Shown piece after piece: positions 39,370-49,173 of a stretch of 64,000 bases of DNA. The notes beneath the pieces are model-generated. The model saw only the letters and a program-made list of their open reading frames with translations, had not been told where the DNA came from and ran no database searches. Position numbers and translations under genes: made by a program. The stretch is from Calocera cornea HHB12733 (lineage: Eukaryota > Basidiomycota > Dacrymycetes > Dacrymycetales > Dacrymycetaceae), in the NCBI GenBank assembly GCA_001632435.1, contig KV424072.1, positions 1 to 64,000 of the forward strand, in the 5' to 3' direction. Every line of letters starts with the position of its first letter. Position 1 is the stretch's first letter.

Positions 39370-42300
39370 TTGGGGCTGGGTGGAGGGGGGTGAAGAGGCG
39401 AGGGCTGAGGGCTGAGAGGAAGGGAGGACGGTATGGTTGGGGAGAGAGGTGGCCGGGATGCGAGCTCGCAGGGGTGGGCAGCCGCAGGGGCGAAGGGTGG
39501 TGCTGAACCCGGACGATCTTCAGGCGAACTCGGACGCTCTCGGCCCCAACTGGAGGAGCGCGGGCGAGCGCTGTACCTCTCAGTGGGCACGCGCGCGCCT
39601 GGGTGGTATTCGTGCGATCAGAGAGGGTGGGAGCGCTTGTGGAGTCTGGTGGGAGGGGGGGGGAGCAGCTGTTGCTGGGCTGGGCTGGGCTCCAATTGCG
39701 GGCGCTTTATAGCCCAGAGGGCGCCTGGACGCCGTCGGGCAAACCCCGACCAGATGCGAGATGGATGGGGACGAGGACGAGGATGATCACGCTCTGACCC
39801 ACCGGGGCGTGCTGTGCACTCGGGCGCTCTCGGCCAGGGTCTCGCGCCGCCTAATTCCGAGACACCTGCACCGGCCACTCAACCATGACTCCGGCTTCGT
39901 CAACCCCCTGTGGCACCGTCGACTCGTCACCCACTCGAGCCGGCTCCAACGGGTGACCGTGTCAGCCCACGCACGCAATCGCAGGTGCAGGTGCAGGGGC
40001 ATGCGCTGGACAGATGTTGGGAAGTCCGAGCGGGTGGTCAGTACCCCATGCTGCGGACTCGGGATAACAGCGTTGTCTACGCTTGCGTGGGGGCGCGTGC
40101 TCATCATGATCCTGTGCCCTATTTTGCTCACAACTCGCCAGCAGCATCATCAGTTTGCCCTCCTTTGCCTACCCGCCCCCCCTCCGCGCCTGAAAAGAAA
40201 AGAAAATTGCAAGTTTGCCCGCTTCTCCACTGTACACGCTGCGCAACAACCCTCGGGTCCTCCGGGTCCTGTCCGGCCGGAGGAAAGTGCCGGCACTCCC
40301 AGGCGAGTTCTTAGAACGACCCGGCCTTTGACTCCGAACCTGCACAGTGGTCACGATCTTTGCCGGAAATAGGAGTTTATTGGGTGGCGTACGCGCACAA
40401 TAACTGGTGATAATTTGCCTTGTCTGTTGCACGTGTGACGTTCGAGATTTCGTTTAGTAGGACAAATGAGAACAACAATAAGAGCTGCTTTCCCCGTGCA
40501 AGATTGTCTACCGATCCATTCGCCTCGGCTGGAGAATAATGGAAGAAGAGCTCGGGAGCATACTGTTGAACATGGAATTTCCTTGAGAAGGGTGCAGTGC
40601 GCACTGGCACAGGTGGTTCAGTCCAAGTAGGCAGACCAATGATGTGCTGCGACCTCTTTGAAGACAGCGATAGGACAATCACGGACAGTGATAAAACTGA
40701 CGAGGCCTAGGACTGCGACCCATCATGCGAAAGACCGCATAGCTCATAGGGAATGGAAGGCTTCGGCGACCACCGTCCCACGTTGATTGCATGGTCACGG
40801 AGCGGAACTCAAATTGGTGCTGCTGGCGTACTACACAGTGGGTTGGTCGTTGGACTTGGGGTCCATGATACGATCACGAAGGATGCCGGGGCCCTGACAC
40901 AACTTCGCAAGACAGGTCACGTGGTTGATCAACAGCCTCGCCGAGCAGAACGGAAGGCCCTGACGGTTCCCCTGAAGTCTGTCACAGCCTCCCGGAGCGG
41001 CCTTCTCGGCCAGACGCATTCTTCCGAATCTAGACTCGGACCCCAACTTCTTTGCTAGCCGTCATTGGACTCGCTCTCTCCCTGCTCACTTCCAATGCAG
41101 GCAATCGGTGCAGAACTGGGTGCAGGCAAGCTTGGCCCCCGCGGGCAAGCATAGGCAAGAGCCGATAGCGGCGCCCGTAGCTACCTTGTGGTCATCAACC
41201 TGACCCGGTCCACGTCACCGTGCCTCACCCACCCGCACGCTCGTTCAGGGCCGATTGCCGGAGCAGACACCCCTTTTTGCCCTCGGGTTGTCGAGCCTAG
41301 CGCGACGGCTGCGAACTGCGAAGCCTGACTCAACATCTCCCGCAGCCGGGCATGTTGTCAGTTACCCCGGCCGGCTGACGGCTGCGCTCTGCGTCCGGTC
41401 CATTGTCGTGCGCGTGCCTAAGAGGGAAGGTGTGACAGCGAGTTCTTGGCAGTGGGCAGGGCCGCGCGTCCCTGCAATGATTGACCCCGCACTCCCGACG
41501 CCTCCTTCCCCTTCATGCATGACACGCAAAGTACAGTCGCATTGCCCCTTGCCAGATTGAGCGCTTGTCATGGAAGAAGAAGCGCCCGCTCGTTGCCAGG
41601 CGAAAATTTCAAATCATGTTTTCTTTCCTTTTCGGGACGTAGCCTTGGACTGCCGACTGCCATTGCAACGCGCGAAAGCCGGTGCTCAAAGGATCATGGC
41701 GGGAACTCAGCTTAGGTGGCTGTCACAGGATCACTGCGGGATTTGGCGCATGGCTGTTGCATAGTGAATATCGGTGCAAATTTGCAATTCGATGCATCTC
41801 ACGATCAGGACTTCTTCCACTTCAAGCCACGCGGCCTGATGATCGTCGCGAACCTGTAAACTTGCTGGTGCTTGACTTCCCCCGAGCAGGCAGCGCGCTG
41901 GCGGCCGGGAATGCGACAACCGTCCACACGATGACAATCCGAACGTACTTACAATTTTCGTTGTATCTCTCTTCGCACGCGAGACAAACCTGACTCGTTC
42001 TCCTGTTCAGGTTGCTGAGCTTGGTCGTCGCAAAGCAGGGCGAAAGCCGGAGCTTGCGCATCAGTTTGCAGTGGGTGATCGGGTATGCAGGCTGCAGCGG
42101 CCTGACGCGCCGACAGAGAATCGGGCTGAGTTGCTCCAGTGTGCCTGCAGGCTGTTTCCATTCTTGGGCTGCTGGCCTTGAAAGTCGCGAAAGTGCGCAA
42201 AGCCGGGCAGTGAGGGGGTGCTGCGCGGACCGGGTGTTGCATTGCTGACGCGCGGTGGGACTCCACCCACGGTGGGTGTCACAACACGGGCGAAATTTCG

Positions 42301-42956
42301 CCATCTTTTTTGGACGAGTCATGCACCCTTTTGCTCATTTCCGGACGCGAGAAGGGCCAATGCGGCGACGCAACTGCCGAGCCGCTTCAAGCTATCGCGC
42401 GGGAGTGGGGCAAGTTTTCTGTTGTAGACAGGAGGCAGTCAAGCGTTTCCCGAGGGTCTGTGCAGCAGGACGGCGGACGGCAAACGTGATTTTTCTTCTA
42501 TGTCCGCAATATCAGCTGGTTCTAAACCGCGAGATGCTGACGAAGTATTGTTGAGGACAGCCGCCAAATAGGAGGTGATGAGCATCACCTTCACGTGTGC
42601 GCGAGCAGAAGCAATGCGTGGTATCCCGGGGCCGCCGCGCAGGGAGACCAGGGAGGCGCACATGCACGTGCAAGGGGATTGGGCAAATGGGGGACCTACA
42701 GTACTAGCGCCCGAGGGCTATAAGTACCTGCATTTGAAGGCGAGGCGAAGCACACCACTCACTCCCCCAAATCCCCCACCTATCCTCTTCCGCCCGTCAA
42801 CTGGCCCCCAAGCCCTCCCTCCCTCTCTGCCCATAGCGCGCGCTCCCTCCTCCCAGAGGTCCAGCGCTCTGCGCTCCTCCCTGGGGCCGACAGCGTCCTG
42901 CCTCGACTGCAGTCTACCCTCGATCAGCACTACTGTCCCTACAACTATAACCCCGA
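39370..42956. other. 3.6 kb gene-free region between divergent C14-3 and C14-4
   Basis: Many short open frames on both strands, none with recognisable motifs or coherent splicing. A polypurine/polypyrimidine block follows the C14-3 start (39370-39430). It should include both divergent promoters. A TGACCCGGTCC match to the pogo end occurs at 41201 but has no partner. Nothing else was identified. Confidence 0.5.
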
Positions 42957-42970
42957 CCCTAACCCTAACC
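42957..42970 (+). repeat. Telomere-like (CCCTAA) repeat just upstream of the C14-4 start
   Basis: CCCTAACCCTAACC ends 10 bases before the ATG at 42981, mirroring the position of the repeat in front of C14-3. Confidence 0.75.
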
Positions 42971-42980
42971 GCCCACCACC

Positions 42981-45632
42981 ATGCCACTCCAATCCACACT
43001 CTACATCGAGCCCAACCCCTTGCACTGGCACGCCCTACTGATCACAATCTCTTACCAGGATCATTCCGACCCCCGTGCCCGCTTGAGGCAGCCGCATAAG
43101 GATCTTACAAAGATAAGGAAGCTCCTACTCAGTGCGTCGTGGTACCCCCCCACATCCTTGAGTCGGTGCTGACGGAAAGGCAGAGAGGGGTTATCTCGCA
43201 CAGAACATCATCGAGCTGTCGGATGACACGTCTTCCCCGCCAGAGTCGAAGCCTACCAAGGAGAACATTGTAAGCCCTCCCGCTTTGTCTCTCCCCTCCC
43301 CATCTAACCCCCTTCACAGCGAGTATAGGTCAGATGAGTAGGGTGTAGGGTGTAGGAACGCGCGCGTCGGAGGCAAACAGTCTACACAATGACCAAATAT
43401 AGTAATTTCCCTGGAAGGCACAAGGCTATGGGCGGAGCCCATAGCCTTGCTAAGTGTGCATACAGGTATTTATTTTATATGATATTATCATCCTAACCCT
43501 AACCCATCCCTAACCCTAACCTCAACCCATCCCCAACCCTAACCTCGCTTCGCTCGCTTCTCCTAACTAGTACCCTAACACACACATCCTAACCCAGTAG
43601 CTCACACCTCCTGTTTACTTGCGGTGCCTGAGCAAAATATTGCCATATTTGGCAGTTCCGCGTCCAATCTGCTTCCGACGCGCGTTCCTACACCCTACAC
43701 CCTACTCATCTGGTCATTCCTCCTTCACAGCTAAGGGCCCTCAAGACGTTCTACGGCCCTGCGCGTGCGAACCCCGGCGAGAGCCACAAATTCTTCTTCT
43801 ACTACGCCGGGCACGGCGCACAAGAGATCGACGAGACCCTCCAGGAGCTCGACGGATTGAACGAGTGCATCGTCCCCATTGACAGCCGGGTTATGTGGGC
43901 ACTCGGCCTGGACGAGCCGGAGGCTCCCAGGGCGCTGACGACACCGCCTTCGCCCGTGCTAGTGTACTCCCCTCCAGCTTCCCCAGTCCTGTCGACCCTC
44001 TCTTTGCCCCCTCTCCTCTCCAAGTCCAGCGCACCCATCCTACCCTCCCAGGCCACCTTGCCAGCCCAGCAGACAGCACCCTCCCACCCTCATAGGAACC
44101 TCGCAAGGCCCAAAAGGCGCCAGTCAAGCATCAAGTTCCTCCCCTCCGATTGTGCCTTTGGGATGGAGACTTTGGATCTGTCCACGAGGGCGCGTGGTGC
44201 GCGCTGGGGTGGTGCTGGCTCGGGAGAGCCGAGCAGCTCTGGGGGCATGGCGGGAGAAGGGAGCCAAGCGGGCGAAGGCTCGCAGCTGGCGGGCCCGGAG
44301 CAGAGGCGAACGCAGCTGGTCTACCCGAGGGTAACAGACAACCACGGGTGGATCAACGACGACGTGAGTCCTCCCATCATCACCCACCTCGAGCTGGGGC
44401 GCGCACTGATGCTGTACACGATGTAGACGCTCTGTGACCTGTTGTGCCGCGGACTTCCGGAGAACTGCAAGCTGATAGCCGCGTTTGACGCGAGTCTCTG
44501 CCATAACGGGGCAACGGTGTTCTTGTACTGATGATGCGTGTTAGATGTGCCATAGCGGCACGGCACTCGATCTCCCGAACAACTACACCTGGAGGCACGT
44601 CCCCTTGCGGCATCTCTGTACGCTCCCTCCCATCCTCTCTTCCCATTTCACACTAATCGCAACGTAGGGCGCTTCAACTTGATGGAAGGATACCTCCCGG
44701 CCGCTGAGCGGGAAAAGGCGGGAAAGAAATTCCTGTACCACATCAAGCCCACCGCCTTGGGGGACAGCATCCGGGACGGCCCCAACAACCGGCCAAACCC
44801 GCCAAGCAGGCCGAAAGGGAAGGATAAGGAGGCACGTGGTATCCCTAGGACGACATCGCTTCCGGTGCTGCCCTCGCTGCTTCATCCCGGCTATGACAGT
44901 CTGAGCGAGGCGACCGCTGACCTCCAGATTCCGCCGGGTATCGCTTTGAGGTTGGAGCGGTGTGACTCACCTACCGGGTGGTCAGTGGCCCGCATGCGCC
45001 GGGCGTTCAGTACGTGGATGCAAAGGCACAAGCGCATCGTCTCAGAACCCACGGTGCCCTCTACCCGCTCGGGAGAGCCGATAATCATGGTCAACGGGGC
45101 TGACGCCAATGAAGAGCTCGGGGGGTACGTTCAGCCCGTCATGGCCGACAAACGCCCGCTCTCCCCCACGGACGCCCTGCGCGTCAACCTCGACCTCCAG
45201 TACTCGCCCTACTCCACCTCGGGCTCCTTACTCACCCCGTCCACCCCGCAGCTCACGCCCTCCTCACCCGAGGGGAGGAGCATCGACCTTGAAGTTTCGA
45301 GCCTCCAGGGCGACCCCACTCACCTTTCTGTCTCGTTCGATGAATCTTCGGCCCCCCCGCGCTCCGCCTCCGCCCCGCCCTTCATGCCATCTCCCAAATG
45401 GGACAAGCTGGGGGAGATCGTCTGCCTTGGCGCCTCCCGCGACTCGCAGAGCTCCTCCGACGACCAGAGCCTCGCCACACTCCTGGAAGAGGTGTACGAC
45501 ACCTTCCCCGACGGGCCGACGCAATGCCAGCTTCTCCTCTGGGTCACGCGTAATTCGCGCAAGGGGCAGACACCTCAGTTATCGTCCTCCCGGGACCGCA
45601 TGGGTGCCTGGCATCACAAGCTCGACGTCTGA
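42981..45632 (+). CDS. Caspase-like peptidase, family C14 (C14-4)
   Basis: Close paralogue of C14-3. Starts MPLQSTLYIEPNPLHWHALL. Landmarks: LRQPHKDLTKIRKLLL; NIIELSDDTSS; PTKENI; then an enlarged intron (43270-43730) holding a mobile element. It continues with the His motif HKFFFYYAGHGAQEID, LNECIVPIDSRV, a Pro/Ser-rich insertion with RPKRRQSSIKFLPSDC, NHGWINDDV, LPENCKLIAAFD and MCHSGTALDLPNNYTW. The final exon (from about 44668) reads GRFNLMEGYLPAAEREKAGK and ends with IVCLGASRDSQSSSDDQSLA, CQLLLWVTRN and GQTPQLSSSRDRM. Both dyad residues are present and no frame breaks were found, so it should be functional. The conserved KRRQSS block between His and Cys could be a phosphorylation or nuclear-targeting segment (inference). 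Confidence 0.88.
43421..43449. repeat. Perfect 13-bp hairpin with 3-nt loop
   Basis: CAAGGCTATGGGC, loop GGA, then GCCCATAGCCTTG, inside the miniature element in the C14-4 intron. A rho-type terminator is not expected in fungi; it is more likely a structural part of the element. Confidence 0.85.
43492..43552 (+). repeat. Degenerate telomere-like CCTAACCC tract inside the miniature element
   Basis: About nine CCTAACCC, CCCATCC or CCAACCC-type units in tandem, followed by a CGCTTCGCTCGCTTC stretch. Same strand sense as the repeat before the C14-4 start. Confidence 0.75.
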
Positions 45633-47003
45633 CGACTTTCTTGAATCAGCTTCCCAGCCCGCTATCGGTCTCTTGATCTCTCCTCTGCCATTACTACAAA
45701 CTATTCATATCCCAATCGCCCGCAAATGGCCTCACCATCAACACGCCCCAGCATTTCGTTCATAAGCGCCTTCCAGCACCAATGTCTCATCACGCACAAC
45801 CACACAGGTACTCGTATTCCGAGACTGTATCTTCACGCAGCTGTTCTCACATCCACTGCACGCTACGAACGTCTCACTTGCAATCCATCCCATAAGTCTG
45901 CCCTGTACATATTGTATCATAGCATCTATCTTGTTTACCCGCACCATGTGTATCGTATCAGTCTTCCAAATTAGCCGTTCAGAAATCCGGTGCCCAGGGG
46001 AAAAGTGTTCGACTTCTCCGGTGGTAAGAAGCTTCAAGAAGTCTCGGTACTCTTGCAGGATAATTGGTCCTTCTGAGAATGGCCGCATGAGGTGCCGCTG
46101 ATGCCGTCGACAGTCGAACATTCTCTCGTTTTGTGGTAGGCTACTAGAGCAGTGCGCACCGATCGATGAATCATTGGGACCCGGGAGTCAAGGTGAGTAT
46201 TGCGATCGGGCCGGTGATTGGGAACTGACGTCGTTGAGCTTTGGAGACCAGAAGGGGAGAAGGAGCGAGGCATGAGGAGATCGTCATCGGGCTCTCCAAG
46301 GGTGCTTCCAATACGAGAACTTGTCTAACAATTTTTATAACTGAATCGAGTCATTTTAGTAACGGAACAGCTAACAGATGAAAGAAACAGAAAGAAAAGC
46401 CATGGGTATATCGGGGTCCTCGGGAAATTGATTGAGATTCACGAACTCTTCAAGGGTATCATTGTTCGAAACTCCGTTCACGCTTCTCTTCTGCTAGCCA
46501 CGCTCCTGAGTCAAATGGGTTGGTAGAGGTAAGTGTTACACGCTGGTCTCCGAGCACGGCGGGCTGTGCGTGTGTCGCTGTGCGAGGAGTGCCATGCTGT
46601 GTGTCTGTAAAGCGCTGTAAGCTCCTGACCAGCGAGCCTGATTGATGAAGACACATACTATGGGCCCTGCAAGGTTGTGCCGGCAGCAATTGATGTGTCT
46701 GACTGTCGGCCACCGCAAGTTGGTGTCGGCAAGCAATCAGTAGGTCTCGTGGGCCAACAGCTCGTTAGCCGGTCTATCATCAAAGGGCGCTACGTGACGC
46801 GGCATTGGTAGAGAGTCCTCTGCGTTGTCGGTCTCCTGACCACCGTTGGCAAGGGCAAGCGTGAGTGGCTTGCCGCCGTCCCTATGAGGCAGCCGATGGC
46901 CTCGACAGGCAGAGTGATAACACTGCGATGGGTCGGTTGTGTGCTGGGAGAAAGCACATTGCAGATTACTCCAGGCGTGCATGCCCAAAGTTGTTGCTGT
47001 TTC
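45633..47003. other. No gene recognised (convergent C14-4 / C14-5)
   Basis: 1.37 kb. A minus-strand frame at 45738-46121 is open for 127 codons but has no recognisable motif. Another at 46790-47137 could be an alternative 3' end for C14-5. Otherwise nothing identified. Confidence 0.4.
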
Positions 47004-48328
47004 TTAGTGAGGGGTTTTCGGGGCTCTTGGGGTTTTGAAAGTTGACAGTTGTTGCAATTTACGGTAGGCTTGAGAGGCCAGAACGATGGCTTGACCATCG
47101 TGGGCTGGCAGAATGGGAGAGAGGCGTTCGAAGGCATTGAGACGCACTACGAGCACATGCTTTAGGTCATGGCGCGGACCAAGAACGGAAATGGCTAACG
47201 GAGTACAGTCTGGTAGGCGAGGATGACGGTCAGAACGTCGTCTATCTGCGTTCATGTCAATGCAAGATCCAATGAGATCTGAGTAGGCGGGTGACATACA
47301 ATGTCTGCGATGGAGGGCTTGTTTGGATATATTGGGAGCACCGTGACCCGCGTAGTAGGCCAGCAGCTTGGAGGTCTCGGAGGGGCGACTGGACTTATCC
47401 GCTCCCTCTGTCGGCTGCTGGACCTTCAGAGCTGGACGGTGTCTTCGGGGGAAGTCGCCAACTGCATATGAGAATGGGAGATCTATTCATCTGTTCAATG
47501 GCCAAATCAACGTGAGCTGAACAGAGGTACGTACCAAGTGCAGTCCCAGAGTGGCACATCTGGAAGCTGGTTAGTATGTGACTGGCATGTAGGAAAGAAA
47601 GCCCACGTCGAAGAACGGAGGGTAGGAGTCGGACGGGATAAGCGCTACAGTAGCGTCAGATTCGCTGCTGGAAGCTAGAAACGGTGACCGCTTACCTTCA
47701 TTTGTGTCCTGTCCGAGCACCCCGTATCCAGCATAGAAGAAAGTCAATGACGCCTTCGCCTGCTCCAGCGCCTGTGCGGCCTGTTCGTATCGGCGCTGGC
47801 TCAGCAGCACGTCTCCGAGGCGCCGGGTGCGTTGTGCCGCACCCGGCCGATATCCGATGGCTGCGAACATCGACTCCGCATCTCCCATCACCAGTGCCGC
47901 TGTTTCATACATCTCAAAGTCTTGACTGGGATGTGTGAAGGCAGGTGAAGGTAAGGTTTCTTTGGGGCTCGTCTGGGAAGCGGGCGTGAGAGACTTCTAA
48001 GTGGGCGGTTAGCGAATAATTGCACGTACAATAGTTGCGCTTGTTAGGTTCTCGATGCCGTCGTCGGGAAAAAACGTGATCTTCTCCTCCAGCCACGCAT
48101 CGTCTGGATATCAGCTTGTCAGCAATATCCCATCATGTTCCGGGATAGTCGACACGAACCGAACGGCGACGTCTGCAAGCGCCGCACATCGTCTTGCCGA
48201 TCGCAGAACCTTGCCCTCCTGTGGGCACTCCCGTAGGAGGCGCCCATGAGTATCGCAGGGGTGGTGCATGGCAGAGTCTCAGTCGATTTGGTATAGTCGG
48301 CAAAGTAGTTGGGGAAGGGTGTTGTCAT
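47004..48328 (-). CDS. Degenerate caspase-like gene with TPR-like insertion and His-to-Tyr change (C14-5)
   Basis: Starts MTTPFPNYFADYTKSTETL, then AILMGASYGSAHRRARF and RQDDVRRLQTS, like the first strand and helix of its C14 neighbours. A second exon reads DAWLEEKITFFPDDGIENLT. The next carries an inserted helix pair (FAAIGYRPGAAQRTRRLGDV, LLSQRRYEQAAQALEQA) that resembles a tetratricopeptide repeat. The position of the catalytic His motif is TFFYAGYGVLGQDTNE: Tyr (TAC, plus-strand 47724-47726) replaces His. The Cys motif FFDMCHSGTALV is kept, but the strand and helix usually between His and Cys are shortened. Downstream, alignment to the shared C-terminal module requires a jump between frames at an AT run (47327-47333), suggesting a 2-nt frameshift. 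The 3' end is uncertain. It is probably catalytically dead or a decaying gene. Confidence 0.55.
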
Positions 48329-49173
48329 CTTGGGCAAGGATGTCGGTCTGGGAAGAGGTTGGGATGGCTGAAGCAAGGAGCGCAGGGCTTATATACTGTG
48401 AACACCGGGCTCTGTCTGAAGTGCCCGCTGAAGATGCGGCGATTGTCGGCACGGATTGCTGACAGTTCTTGTGGGAAGACCACCTCCACCGTGGAGCCGG
48501 GATTGCAATTGAGCCTCGTGGGCAACGCCAAGAGTGGCAACGAGCTGCCGAGTGATTGATTGGATTGCGTTATCAGAAAAGGCGCAATGCTCGGGCTGTC
48601 AGCAGCTCAGAACAGGTAATCAAATCCATAGGACCGCCTCGAGGAGGTTGCGTAAGAACGGACCCTTGCTGTGGCCTAAGTCCGTTTCAGCGGGTTGCTG
48701 GGCACCTCAACGTGATCACGAGAGGAATGCAGGTTGATGAAGTGACGACAATGGCGCAGTTGCAATCCCGAGGCGTGGGGAGGAGATCGGGCGTTGTATG
48801 CGCGGGAATCGGGGACAAGAGAGGCGCAATCCCGGGCGTCTATGCCACAACAGCAGATGAAAACAGTCCACGGGTCAATATAGCCTCGAAGCTCACGGCG
48901 TTGACAGTGACGTAGCCAGAGCAAAGCAGACAACTAGTTAAGCCCAAAGCAAGTTGAGGTACAGTGAAGACTGTTGGAAAGACTCAGAGATGTTGGTCGA
49001 TGTTGAGCGCGTCCCTGTCGGATCCCTGCGCTTGGCGTCGACCGCGTTCTGACCGCGTGCTCGTCAGAAGGCGCGTGCACGACGCCGTACTACGGTAGCA
49101 CGACCAGGACAAGCCGCGTCATTCATCGCAGCACCTGTGAACGCACACGACGTCCGCTCTCTGGTGAACGACC
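48329..49173. promoter_or_regulatory. Divergent upstream region of C14-5 and amidohydrolase AH1
   Basis: 845 bases between genes transcribed in opposite directions. No coding motif seen. Confidence 0.4.

Larger units (their letters stand above)
43321..43721. mobile_element. Miniature inverted-repeat element (about 400 bp) inserted in a C14-4 intron
   Basis: Near-terminal inverted repeats of about 43 bp face each other: plus strand from 43331 (CAGATGAGTAGGGTGTAGGG) and the reverse complement ending at 43712, with one 2-nt gap and one mismatch. The insert is flanked by a 10-bp direct repeat CCTTCACAGC (43311-43320 and 43722-43731). It has no coding capacity. Inside are a perfect 13-bp hairpin and a degenerate telomere-like tract. 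The paralogous intron in C14-3 is about 54 nt, and the left 50 nt of this intron already forms a complete intron, so the insertion is derived. A GGTC repeat immediately outside the strict inverted repeats (43328-43331 and 43712-43715) is an alternative target duplication. Confidence 0.72.

Noticed and set aside
41201..41211. TGACCCGGTCC match to the pogo inverted repeat, possible relic or solo end
   Set aside because: Only 11 bases, no second end, no TA-flanked boundary and no transposase remnants nearby.
42957..43552. True chromosome end or telomere assembly junction from CCCTAA repeats
   Set aside because: Units are few, partly degenerate and embedded within a gene whose coding sequence continues on both sides.
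45738..46121. 127-codon minus-strand open frame downstream of C14-4
   Set aside because: No recognisable domain, no coherent neighbouring exons; kept only as a remark in the intergenic entry.
47300..47400. A second YYAGHG motif in C14-5 (LLAYYAGHGAPNI), suggesting a duplicated or permuted caspase domain
   Set aside because: It lies after the Cys motif and aligns in length and position with the shared C-terminal block of the paralogues (VCLGASRDSQ and following SLA...EEV), so it is that block with a chance resemblance to the His motif.
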